Origin: an uncultured Odoribacter sp.
Lineage (GTDB): Bacteria; Bacteroidota; Bacteroidia; Bacteroidales; Marinifilaceae
Assembly: GCA_905193145.1 (NCBI GenBank)
Contig: CAJJNP010000024.1
Coordinates: forward strand, 1-27,882
DNA: 27,882 nt
Direction: 5' to 3'
The notes beneath the pieces are model-generated. The model made no database searches, was not told the DNA's origin, and saw only the letters and a list, made by a program, of their open reading frames with translations. This document shows positions 8,368-14,601 of the stretch, one piece after another. The first letter of the stretch is position 1. The number at the start of each line of letters is the position of its first letter. Position numbers and translations under genes: made by a program.

Positions 8368-8375
8368 CAAAAGTA
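8368..8375 (-). promoter_or_regulatory. -7 promoter element for the cobalamin uptake operon
   Basis: TACTTTTG on the minus strand fits TAnnTTTG, and transcription starting near 8362 would include the full aptamer. The -33 region is only T-rich. Confidence 0.5.
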
Positions 8376-8481
8376 CAGTTAATATTTCTTTTAAAAAAAT
8401 CATTTTACAAAATAATCACGGCAAAACCGATATAGCGCAACAAATAGTTTCATCGCTACCCAAGCGACACCTTTTAGACGT

Positions 8482-8955
8482 TTACCTACATTCTTTACAC
8501 TCTGAAATTCCTTTGTGGATACATTGGGGACGTTCTTTTTTCAAAATCTCAGTAATGTAAAACTCTGCAAATTTCTCTCGAATTTCATCTCTTACACGAC
8601 GAAATTTATCGGTTATTTGTTCATCAGTACCAGTAGCTGTTGCCGGGTCATCAAAGCCAATATGCTGATGATGGTGCACATTTCCCGTAAATATCGGACA
8701 TGATTTATGCGCCCCGCCGCAAACAGTTATCACATAATCCCATTCTTGACGGAGATATTCGTTTACATGCGTGGGCACATGCGAACTAATATCTATTCCA
8801 ACCTCCTTCATTACTTCCACGGCTTTGGCATTTACTTGTGCAGCCGGAGCTGTTCCTCCCGAATATACGTTAATATTTTCATTAAATGATTGTAAGAAAC
8901 CCTGTGCCATTTGGCTGCGGCAACTATTACCTGTACAAAGAATCAATACGTTCAT
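8482..8955 (-). CDS. arsC: Arsenate reductase, thioredoxin-coupled low-Mr phosphatase fold
   Basis: A 157-residue protein reducing arsenate to arsenite in the cytoplasm. The P-loop CTGNSCR (C7 to R13) is the CX5R motif of the low-molecular-weight phosphatase fold. C79 and C86 (VCGGAHKSCP) match the redox cysteine pair of thioredoxin-coupled ArsC, and DDPA follows at 102-105. The ATG at 8955 is preferred over an in-frame TTG three codons earlier because MNVLILCTGNSCRS is the usual family start. The tail adds three cysteines (C145, C153 and C156). It is the last gene of the ars operon, 21 nt after the permease gene. No strong terminator follows, so some read-through toward the btu leader is possible. 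Confidence 0.92.
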   Translation of the reverse strand: MNVLILCTGNSCRSQMAQGFLQSFNENINVYSGGTAPAAQVNAKAVEVMKEVGIDISSHVPTHVNEYLRQEWDYVITVCGGAHKSCPIFTGNVHHHQHIGFDDPATATGTDEQITDKFRRVRDEIREKFAEFYITEILKKERPQCIHKGISECKECR

Positions 8956-8976
8956 GACGCTCAAATAATATATAAA

Positions 8977-10317
8977 TCAAAAGAAATTCCCAAATACAAA
9001 TCCTGAAACTGTCGCCATAACGATAACAAGAGCCACATACACAACCGTTTTCCTTGTTCCCAATACGCCACGAATCACTAGCATGTTAGGCAACGACAGC
9101 GAAGGACCCGCCAATAGCAAAGCCAAAGCCGGGCCTTTACCCATACCAGAAGCTAACAGACCTTGAATAATAGGCACTTCGGTCAAAGTAGCAAAGTACA
9201 TGAATGCCCCGGTAAAGCTAGCGAAGAAATTGGATAGCAACGAATTGCCGCCGACGGCCCATTCTATCCAACTGTTCGGAATGATGCCAGCGATAGCCGT
9301 ATTGTCATGTGTTGAACCGAGTAGGAAGCCCGCCGTTACCACACCGATAGCCAGCAACGGCATTATCTGTTTGGCAAATCCCCACGAGGCGAACGCCCAT
9401 TCTCGATTTTCTTCATTGCGCTTATCAAACAAGAGAATGACGGAAAGAGCGGTAATCGCTACAATCATCGGCACAAGCGGAACCCGTTTCGCATTGCCGA
9501 TAAACAGATTGGCAAGAAGTGCGGAGATAGCTGTCGCTACTGCACCGAGCACCACCCACTGCACTCGAAGTTTCAAAATCCTGACAAGCGACAAGCATAA
9601 TAAAAGCGATAAAGTTCCAGTTATGTACCATTTATAAGTGAAAATACCGTACCATAGTCCTGTATCGGAAGCCGCAGGTGCACCCCAATTCGCAAATACG
9701 AGAATGAGAACCAGTGTAAAGAAATGGAACGAAGTCTGCCACATCGGGCGTTTTTCGGGCAGCGGAACGATATTCATCTGCTCCTCTTTTTTGGCTTTCT
9801 CTTCCTTGCGAAAAATAAACGACATAGCCAATCCGATAACAACAGAAAATAGTACAGCTCCAACTGTTCGTGCGATACCCATTTCAATCCCTAAAATCCG
9901 TGCCGTTAAAATAATTGACAGAATACTGATTGCCGGACCGGAATAGAGAAAGGCGATAGCCGGACCCAATCCTACTCCCCGTTTGTAGATACTCGTAAAG
10001 AGCGGCAGAATGGTACATGAACATACAGCAAGAATACCACCAGAAACGGCTGCAACCGTATAAGAGATCCATTTCTTGGCGTTCGCGCCAAAGTATTTAA
10101 GCACAGAACCCTGGCTGACGAATACGGCAATGACACCTGCAATAAAGAAGGCGGGAAGCAGACACAATACAACGTGTTCCTGTGCATACCATTTCGCAAG
10201 GTCGAGGGTAGCATCTACGGCTGTCATAAACCGCTCGCTTTCGAGCGGTAGGAAGAAGACCGCCACAAAAACAGCGATCATCCCAAAGAGTATTTTCAAT
10301 TCATTCCTTGTATCCAT
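8977..10317 (-). CDS. ArsP-like permease (DUF318/PF03773 family)
   Basis: A 446-residue polytopic membrane protein with about 10 transmembrane segments. Two related halves carry the family signature: AVCSCTILPLF followed by GVGLGPAIAFLYSGPAI (about 97-130), and near the C-terminus GMGKGPALALLLAGPSLS. The CSC cysteines (C99 and C101) are typical of this permease family. Members include ArsP, which exports trivalent organoarsenicals; others have been linked to metals such as copper or zinc. The operon context (arsC, ArsF, ArsG, ArsR) argues for an arsenic substrate. As no ArsB or Acr3 is present, this protein and ArsG are the only candidate exporters here. The start ATG lies 9 nt after the thioredoxin gene. 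Confidence 0.8.
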   Translation of the reverse strand: MDTRNELKILFGMIAVFVAVFFLPLESERFMTAVDATLDLAKWYAQEHVVLCLLPAFFIAGVIAVFVSQGSVLKYFGANAKKWISYTVAAVSGGILAVCSCTILPLFTSIYKRGVGLGPAIAFLYSGPAISILSIILTARILGIEMGIARTVGAVLFSVVIGLAMSFIFRKEEKAKKEEQMNIVPLPEKRPMWQTSFHFFTLVLILVFANWGAPAASDTGLWYGIFTYKWYITGTLSLLLCLSLVRILKLRVQWVVLGAVATAISALLANLFIGNAKRVPLVPMIVAITALSVILLFDKRNEENREWAFASWGFAKQIMPLLAIGVVTAGFLLGSTHDNTAIAGIIPNSWIEWAVGGNSLLSNFFASFTGAFMYFATLTEVPIIQGLLASGMGKGPALALLLAGPSLSLPNMLVIRGVLGTRKTVVYVALVIVMATVSGFVFGNFF

Positions 10318-10326
10318 AACTACATC

Positions 10327-10722
10327 TTATATGCCAAATATTTGTTTTATCTCACTTTCTGAAGGAACATGCCCTTTTATTTTCACAGTTTCATCCACTA
10401 CGACTGCGGGTGTTCCCATAACATCATAGCTCATGATTTCTGTAATATCCTCGATTTTCGTGATCTTCACATCGAGATTATTCTCGTTGATTACTTTCTC
10501 GATAATCTGATATGTTGTCTTGCATTTGGCGCAGCCCGGCCCCAGTATTTTTACTTCTTTTATGCCCGTTTTTGTCGTAGCTGCAGTGTCCTCGCAACAA
10601 CAAGAGGCTGTCTGTTTTTCCACTTCCTCTATAATCAGATTGTCACCACATGAACAAGAGCAAGGCTTCGGAGAGAATAACGATGCCCAAAATCTCTTTT
10701 TGTTTTCTTTCTTGTTTTCCAT
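10327..10722 (-). CDS. Thioredoxin-like small redox protein (MTH895/TM0996-like) with Cys-rich N-terminal extension
   Basis: A 131-residue protein. The ATG at 10722 is chosen over an upstream alternative start because AAAGGTAAG precedes it and the upstream extension overlaps arsG. Residues about 55-131 form a redox-active disulfide/glutaredoxin-like domain with GPGCAKC (C64 and C67) and a cis-Pro loop VMGTPAVVV. The N-terminal 50 residues are unusual: a basic stretch followed by C21, C23, C25 and C41-C43, six cysteines that could bind As(III) or another thiophilic metal. Next to ArsF and ArsG it may act as the ArsE-type partner or supply electrons to the membrane CcdA-like protein. That role is inferred from context. 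Confidence 0.75.
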   Translation of the reverse strand: MENKKENKKRFWASLFSPKPCSCSCGDNLIIEEVEKQTASCCCEDTAATTKTGIKEVKILGPGCAKCKTTYQIIEKVINENNLDVKITKIEDITEIMSYDVMGTPAVVVDETVKIKGHVPSESEIKQIFGI

Positions 10723-10733
10723 ATTCTTACCTT

Positions 10734-11441
10734 TTATAAATACATAATCACACAATAATATACACCTATAACCGTAAACACGCCTCCAACAATCCAATTC
10801 AGCCACTTTTGAACCGTCTGCATCTTGCCGTAAAAACTACTGATGTGCTGTACACTGAATGCCAATATCCAAGCGACAATCAAGACAGGCAATGCGGTAG
10901 CGACAGCGAAAAGCACTGGCAACAGATAGCCTGCGGTTGCTGTTGCAGACATTGGAATCAGCATACCGAAATAGAACACACCACTGGTCGGGCAGAATGC
11001 CATCGCGAACAATATTCCAAGCAATAAAGCACCCCAGCCGCCCTTGCTGGCCAGTTTCTCACCGTTACCTTTGAAACCAAAGGACGGAAGTTTAAGTTTA
11101 TTGCCAAATAGCATAAACATCCCGATAAGTAATAATGCAGGACCAAGAATTAATTCACCATATTTGCCGATAAACTTCTGGATGCCGAACAGACTTACCC
11201 CTTCTTTCAATATCATTATTAATACGACACCCAATATCGTATAAGCAATGACACGACCAAGCGTGTACAAGAGTCCGTTTCGGAAAATCCGGCAGCGGTT
11301 TTCAATGTCTTTACTGATGAATCCGATAGCGGCTATGTTCGTAGCCAAAGGGCATGGAGATATTGCCGTGAGTAACCCCAATAAGAATGCAGTCAAAGCA
11401 GGAGTCGTGCTACTATCCAATAAAGTCTGTAACCAATCCAT
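10734..11441 (-). CDS. arsG: ArsG-type permease, CcdA/DsbD-like membrane protein
   Basis: A 235-residue membrane protein with about six transmembrane helices. The paired cysteines of the CcdA/DsbD transmembrane family are present: AISPCPLATN (C30) and MAFCPTSGVFYF (C150). In ars operons beside an ArsF-type lipoprotein, this protein is annotated as the ArsG permease, linked to efflux of aromatic arsenicals. A simpler reading is a thiol-reductant conduit moving electrons from the cytoplasmic thioredoxin-like partner (gene 11 nt downstream) to the ArsF lipoprotein. The two ideas are not exclusive. It starts 5 nt after the arsF stop, so the two are tightly coupled. Confidence 0.8.
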   Translation of the reverse strand: MDWLQTLLDSSTTPALTAFLLGLLTAISPCPLATNIAAIGFISKDIENRCRIFRNGLLYTLGRVIAYTILGVVLIMILKEGVSLFGIQKFIGKYGELILGPALLLIGMFMLFGNKLKLPSFGFKGNGEKLASKGGWGALLLGILFAMAFCPTSGVFYFGMLIPMSATATAGYLLPVLFAVATALPVLIVAWILAFSVQHISSFYGKMQTVQKWLNWIVGGVFTVIGVYYCVIMYL

Positions 11442-11446
11442 AAGGC

Positions 11447-11881
11447 TTATTTCATTAAGGCTTTGACTTTTTCAATTACTCCACTCTTGAATGTATCAGG
11501 AGCAGTCCGGGCATTAGCGAAAGCATACTCTGTTAGATTTTTATAGGTTTCTTTCCCGTCTTTCCATCTACAAATGAACAAAGACGACCAAGCAACCTCA
11601 TATTTCTCGGCAATCTTCTCGTTCTCTGCCTTAGAAATATCGATTGATTTGAAAACGACCGTTCCGCTTTTCAGTTCATTGGCAAATTGTGTCTCAATAG
11701 CTTCTTTTGCATTTTTTTCTATCGCTACACAAGTGGCACAACGCTGTTTGCCGTGAAAATAAAGAACCTCCACATGGTCTTTTTGTGATTGTTCTTCTGT
11801 TAATTTGTTCTTTTTTGCGTTATTGTTACCACACGCAAACATTCCGAGGCACATCGCCATCATTAAAATTACATTTTTCAT
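11447..11881 (-). CDS. arsF: ArsF-type thioredoxin-like lipoprotein (nitrophenyl-arsenical reductase subunit family)
   Basis: A 144-residue lipoprotein with a lipobox ending at C17 (GMFAC), so it is anchored outside the inner membrane. After a Lys/Glu linker, a thioredoxin-like fold begins VEVLYFHGKQRCATC with a CATC pair (C48 and C51), and a third cysteine is at C104 (LFICRW). The family is annotated as ArsF, tied to reduction of nitro groups on aromatic arsenicals such as roxarsone. The gene is first after arsR and has its own palindrome (11908-11934) upstream. It almost abuts arsG. Function is assigned by family and neighbourhood. Confidence 0.8.
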   Translation of the reverse strand: MKNVILMMAMCLGMFACGNNNAKKNKLTEEQSQKDHVEVLYFHGKQRCATCVAIEKNAKEAIETQFANELKSGTVVFKSIDISKAENEKIAEKYEVAWSSLFICRWKDGKETYKNLTEYAFANARTAPDTFKSGVIEKVKALMK

Positions 11882-11907
11882 TGCTCTTGATTTAATAGAT
11901 TTTTATT

Positions 11908-11934
11908 TGTTTGTAATTCGTCAAACAACGAACA
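11908..11934. promoter_or_regulatory. Second ArsR-type operator, between arsR and arsF
   Basis: A 27-nt imperfect palindrome with end arms TGTTTGT / ACGAACA. It is identical at 20 of 27 positions to the palindrome over the arsR promoter (12293-12319). Its position just upstream of arsF suggests a second repressor site or a second regulated promoter. Confidence 0.6.
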
Positions 11935-11956
11935 CTTATTCTAAAAAAAATTGCTG

Positions 11957-12283
11957 CTATTCACAACAATTCTCTTTTTTACATGCACAATGGTCGAAAA
12001 AACCGACAAAAAGCCCAGAGGCTATTTTCCAATTCTCCCTATTGATACAATATTTCACTTTCGGTATTTCTATCTCTCCTTGTATCAAACCAGCATCTTT
12101 CAGTTCTTTTAGATGCTGGGAAACTGTCGCTTTCGAAATAGGCAATACTTCATGAATGTCACCAAAAAAACAGCAATTTTGTTTAGCCAAAAACTCAAGG
12201 ATAGCGACTCTTGCTGGATGTCCCATCGCTTTGGCAAAACGTGCAAGTTGTTCCTGTTTCGTTGAGTATTCTTTGTTTTCCAT
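11957..12283 (-). CDS. arsR: ArsR/SmtB-family arsenic-responsive repressor
   Basis: A 108-residue winged-helix protein of the ArsR/SmtB family. The landmarks are [15 protein letters not shown] (18-32) and the recognition helix [18 protein letters not shown] (50-67). The classic ELCVCDL motif is absent; instead there is a C37-C38 pair before the recognition helix, C79, and a C-terminal cluster of C99, C101, C106 and C107. These are likely As(III) ligands. It is the first gene of the leftward ars operon, and its promoter is covered by a palindrome, so autorepression relieved by trivalent arsenicals is expected. Confidence 0.92.
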   Translation of the reverse strand: MENKEYSTKQEQLARFAKAMGHPARVAILEFLAKQNCCFFGDIHEVLPISKATVSQHLKELKDAGLIQGEIEIPKVKYCINRENWKIASGLFVGFFDHCACKKENCCE

Positions 12284-12292
12284 TTATATTTT

Positions 12293-12319
12293 TGTTTGTT
12301 GTTCGCAAAACTACAAACA
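12293..12319. promoter_or_regulatory. ArsR operator overlapping the arsR promoter
   Basis: A 27-nt palindrome with 11-bp arms (TGTTTGTTGTT / AACTACAAACA, one mismatch) around a 5-nt centre. It contains the whole -7 element, so a bound repressor would block the polymerase directly. Confidence 0.7.
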
Positions 12320-12336
12320 ATATTTAGAATAGCCAA
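12306..12336 (-). promoter_or_regulatory. Promoter of the arsenic operon
   Basis: The minus strand carries TTGG (12333-12336), a 19-nt spacer and TAGTTTTG (12306-12313), a good match to the Bacteroides consensus. It lies about 23 nt upstream of the arsR start codon. Confidence 0.7.
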
Positions 12337-12438
12337 GAAAAAAGATAATAATATTCATCAATATCCATAGTTTTTTCATTTGCACCCAATAAATAATCTC
12401 CCCTCCATTTTTCTCGTTTACATCCCCCTTATCATCAA

Positions 12439-12533
12439 CTTAAATATATGTCAACTATAAGACAAAGATAACAGACTATTATATTTGTCTTATAGTTGTG
12501 TTATCTTTGATATATAGATGTCTTATATTTAAG
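12439..12533. repeat. 95-bp imperfect palindrome with nested inverted repeats
   Basis: The 35-nt outer arms 12439-12473 and 12499-12533 match at 29 of 35 positions; the innermost 11 (CAAAGATAACA / TGTTATCTTTG) and outermost 10 (CTTAAATATA / TATATTTAAG) are perfect. A second perfect 15-bp repeat, 12452-12466 against 12484-12498, is centred 11 nt away. The inner arms contain -7-like boxes facing both ways. It could be a multi-site operator, divergent promoter region or foldback element. Confidence 0.7.
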
Positions 12534-12570
12534 AGGGAGGAAAGTAAGAGAAAAGAGGGCGCAAAGCAGA

Positions 12571-12596
12571 CGCAATGAAGGAAAATTATCATTGCG
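12571..12596. other. Small hairpin upstream of the second riboswitch promoter
   Basis: The perfect 8-bp arms CGCAATGA and TCATTGCG enclose a 10-nt loop. It ends 10 nt before the -33 box. No T-run follows, so a protein-binding site is as likely as an RNA hairpin. Confidence 0.4.
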
Positions 12597-12606
12597 CCAC
12601 GCAGTG

Positions 12607-12636
12607 TTGCTTTATTGAAATTAATCTTTACCTTTG
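12607..12636 (+). promoter_or_regulatory. Promoter of the riboswitch-controlled transporter operon
   Basis: TTGC (12607-12610), an 18-nt spacer and TACCTTTG (12629-12636) fit the Bacteroides consensus. Transcription would begin near 12643, precisely at the 5' side of the cobalamin aptamer. Confidence 0.7.
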
Positions 12637-12642
12637 CCGTTG

Positions 12643-12860
12643 GATTTGGTGCTTTAGTTCCGTCATGAACGAAAGTGAAAAGGGAATCGGGTGAAAATCC
12701 CGGACTATCCCGTAGCTGTGAACTCTAGGAGGTTCCGCAAGTCTTGTACCACTGATATTCATCGGGAAGGTAGCGGAAAAAGAGTAAGTCAGAAGACCTG
12801 CCAAATCAATTCAAAATTGACAGCACTCGAGGGTTAGGCTTTCAATATCGGTGGTATTTA
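12643..12860 (+). promoter_or_regulatory. Cobalamin riboswitch controlling the YidE/ThrE transporter genes
   Basis: Conserved aptamer landmarks occur in order: AAAAGGGAATCGGGTGAAAA with its pairing partner (12678-12703), CCACTG (12749-12754), CGGGAAGG, and GTCAGAAGACCTGCC (12788-12802). Downstream of the aptamer, 12844-12856 can pair over 13 bases (one G-U) with 12747-12759 inside the core, which suggests an alternative fold acting as the switch. The start codon follows 39 nt later. Confidence 0.93.
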
Positions 12861-12895
12861 CAAATATTTTTTAGACATACATAAAAACATCAATT

Positions 12896-14578
12896 ATGGA
12901 ATTGTTGGATCATCTGTTATGGGGTAACGAATCCCTTTGGGGTGGCGGTGTAGCCCACTCTATTCTGATTTTATCACTGGTCATCACCGGGGGCATCATG
13001 CTGGGAAAAATAAAAATTGCAGGCATTTCTCTGGGAGTCACAGGCATCCTGTTCATAGGCATTGCATTCGGACATTTCGGTCTGAATGTCAACGAACACC
13101 TACTCCACTTTCTGAAAGAATTCGGACTGATTCTTTTTGTCTACTCCATCGGTCTGCAAGTGGGTCCCGGATTCTTTGCCTCGTTCCGAAAAGGCGGCAT
13201 CACCCTGAACAAACTTGCAGCCATCATTGTATTATCGGGAGTAGCTGTTACGCTTGTCCTATATTACGCAACCGGATTGCCCATCACAACCATGGTCGGC
13301 ATCATGTCCGGAGCCGTAACCAACACACCCGGTCTGGGAGCCGCACAACAGGCTTTCAGCGACATCCACCTGGGAGCAGATGCCGATGATATTGCCACCG
13401 GCTATGCAGTGGCCTATCCCTTGGGAGTAATCGGAGCCATTCTGACAATACTGACACTGCGATACCTGCTCCGCATCAACACACAAAAAGAAGAGAAAGA
13501 AGCAAGCGAGGGTGCGGACGCCCATCAAAACCCGACAACGGTCAGAGCGACTCTGGAGGTTGTCAATCAGGGACTGGAGGGTAAAACCATTGCCGATCTG
13601 CATCGGCTGGCTACACGCGAATTTGTCGTATCACGCATCTGTCACGTCAACGGCCAACCGGAATTGGTGAATGCACAGACCCCCCTGTATTGTGGAGACA
13701 AGATACTGGTTATCACCACACAAAACGATATCGAAGCCATCATTGCTTTGATAGGCAACATCGTGGAAATGAACTGGCATGATATATCCAAGGATATGAT
13801 TTCGCGCAAAATATTAATCACCAAGCCGGAATTGAACGGAAAACGATTGTCCGAACTGCAAATCCGCACATCCTGTGGTGTTACCATTACCCGTGTAAAC
13901 CGGGCAGGGATTGACCTGGTGGCAGCCGGCAACCTCTCCCTGCAACTGGGCGACCGGGTAACGGTTGTCGGTCCTGAATTGTCGGTAATACAAGCCGAAC
14001 AACGCTTCGGCAATTCTTTAAAGAGCCTGAACCACCCCAATCTGATTGCCATTTTCACCGGCATTGCACTCGGTGTGCTGCTTGGCAGTCTCTCTTTCCA
14101 CATTCCGGGCATTCCACAGCCGGTCAAGCTCGGTCTTGCCGGCGGGCCGTTGATTGTCGCCATCCTGATTGGCAGATACGGTCCATATTATAAAATGGTG
14201 ACTTATACAACAATGAGCGCCAATCTGATGCTCCGCGAAACCGGAATCTCACTTTTCCTTGCCGGGGTGGGATTAGGTGCCGGAGAGAATTTTGTACCCA
14301 CACTCCTCAATGGCGGATATATCTGGATTCTATACGGATTTGCCATTACGGTCATCCCTTTGCTCGTTGCCGGAATCATCGGCAAGAAACTATATAAAAT
14401 CAACTATTACACCCTGATTGGAGTACTTGCAGGCTCGTCCACCAATCCTCCGGCATTGGCATTTTCATCCGAACTGACCGGTACGGACGCACCCTCTGTA
14501 GGTTATGCTACGGTCTATCCGCTGACGATGTTCCTCCGTGTATTGGCAGCACAACTGCTCATACTCCTGCTTGCCTAA
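12896..14578 (+). CDS. AspT/YidE-family (AAEx) transporter under a cobalamin riboswitch; candidate succinate exporter
   Basis: A 560-residue inner-membrane transporter of the aspartate-alanine exchanger family. Two homologous membrane halves (about 15-190 and 385-560) flank two cytosolic TrkA-C/RCK-C domains (about 210-375). Signatures include YSIGLQVGPGFF, GAVTNTPGLGAAQQA and AYPLGVIGA in the first half, and GAGENF, GSSTNPPALAF and VGYATVYPL in the second. Characterised relatives move dicarboxylates: AspT exchanges aspartate for alanine and SucE1 of Corynebacterium exports succinate. It is the first gene after the riboswitch and lies 23 nt before the ThrE-like gene. The family call is firm. 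A succinate substrate is my inference from B12 control and family precedent; aspartate, another anion or a corrinoid-linked substrate remains possible. Confidence 0.85.
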   Translation: MELLDHLLWGNESLWGGGVAHSILILSLVITGGIMLGKIKIAGISLGVTGILFIGIAFGHFGLNVNEHLLHFLKEFGLILFVYSIGLQVGPGFFASFRKGGITLNKLAAIIVLSGVAVTLVLYYATGLPITTMVGIMSGAVTNTPGLGAAQQAFSDIHLGADADDIATGYAVAYPLGVIGAILTILTLRYLLRINTQKEEKEASEGADAHQNPTTVRATLEVVNQGLEGKTIADLHRLATREFVVSRICHVNGQPELVNAQTPLYCGDKILVITTQNDIEAIIALIGNIVEMNWHDISKDMISRKILITKPELNGKRLSELQIRTSCGVTITRVNRAGIDLVAAGNLSLQLGDRVTVVGPELSVIQAEQRFGNSLKSLNHPNLIAIFTGIALGVLLGSLSFHIPGIPQPVKLGLAGGPLIVAILIGRYGPYYKMVTYTTMSANLMLRETGISLFLAGVGLGAGENFVPTLLNGGYIWILYGFAITVIPLLVAGIIGKKLYKINYYTLIGVLAGSSTNPPALAFSSELTGTDAPSVGYATVYPLTMFLRVLAAQLLILLLA

Positions 14579-14601
14579 TGTCATCAAAAACAAAATAAAG
14601 C

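Noticed and set aside
8400..8481. Possible terminator after arsC (short TCGCT/AGCGA stem).
   Set aside because: Only 5 bp and no T-run; too weak to list as a feature.
12439..12533. The palindrome considered as a CRISPR-like or IS-end structure.
   Set aside because: No regular spacing of repeats, no target-site duplication seen at its edges and no transposase nearby.
12576..12695. A 39-codon Cys-rich plus-strand ORF beginning ATGAAGGAAAAT.
   Set aside because: It runs through the -33/-7 promoter boxes and into the conserved cobalamin aptamer, whose bases explain the sequence. No ribosome-binding context or family resemblance.
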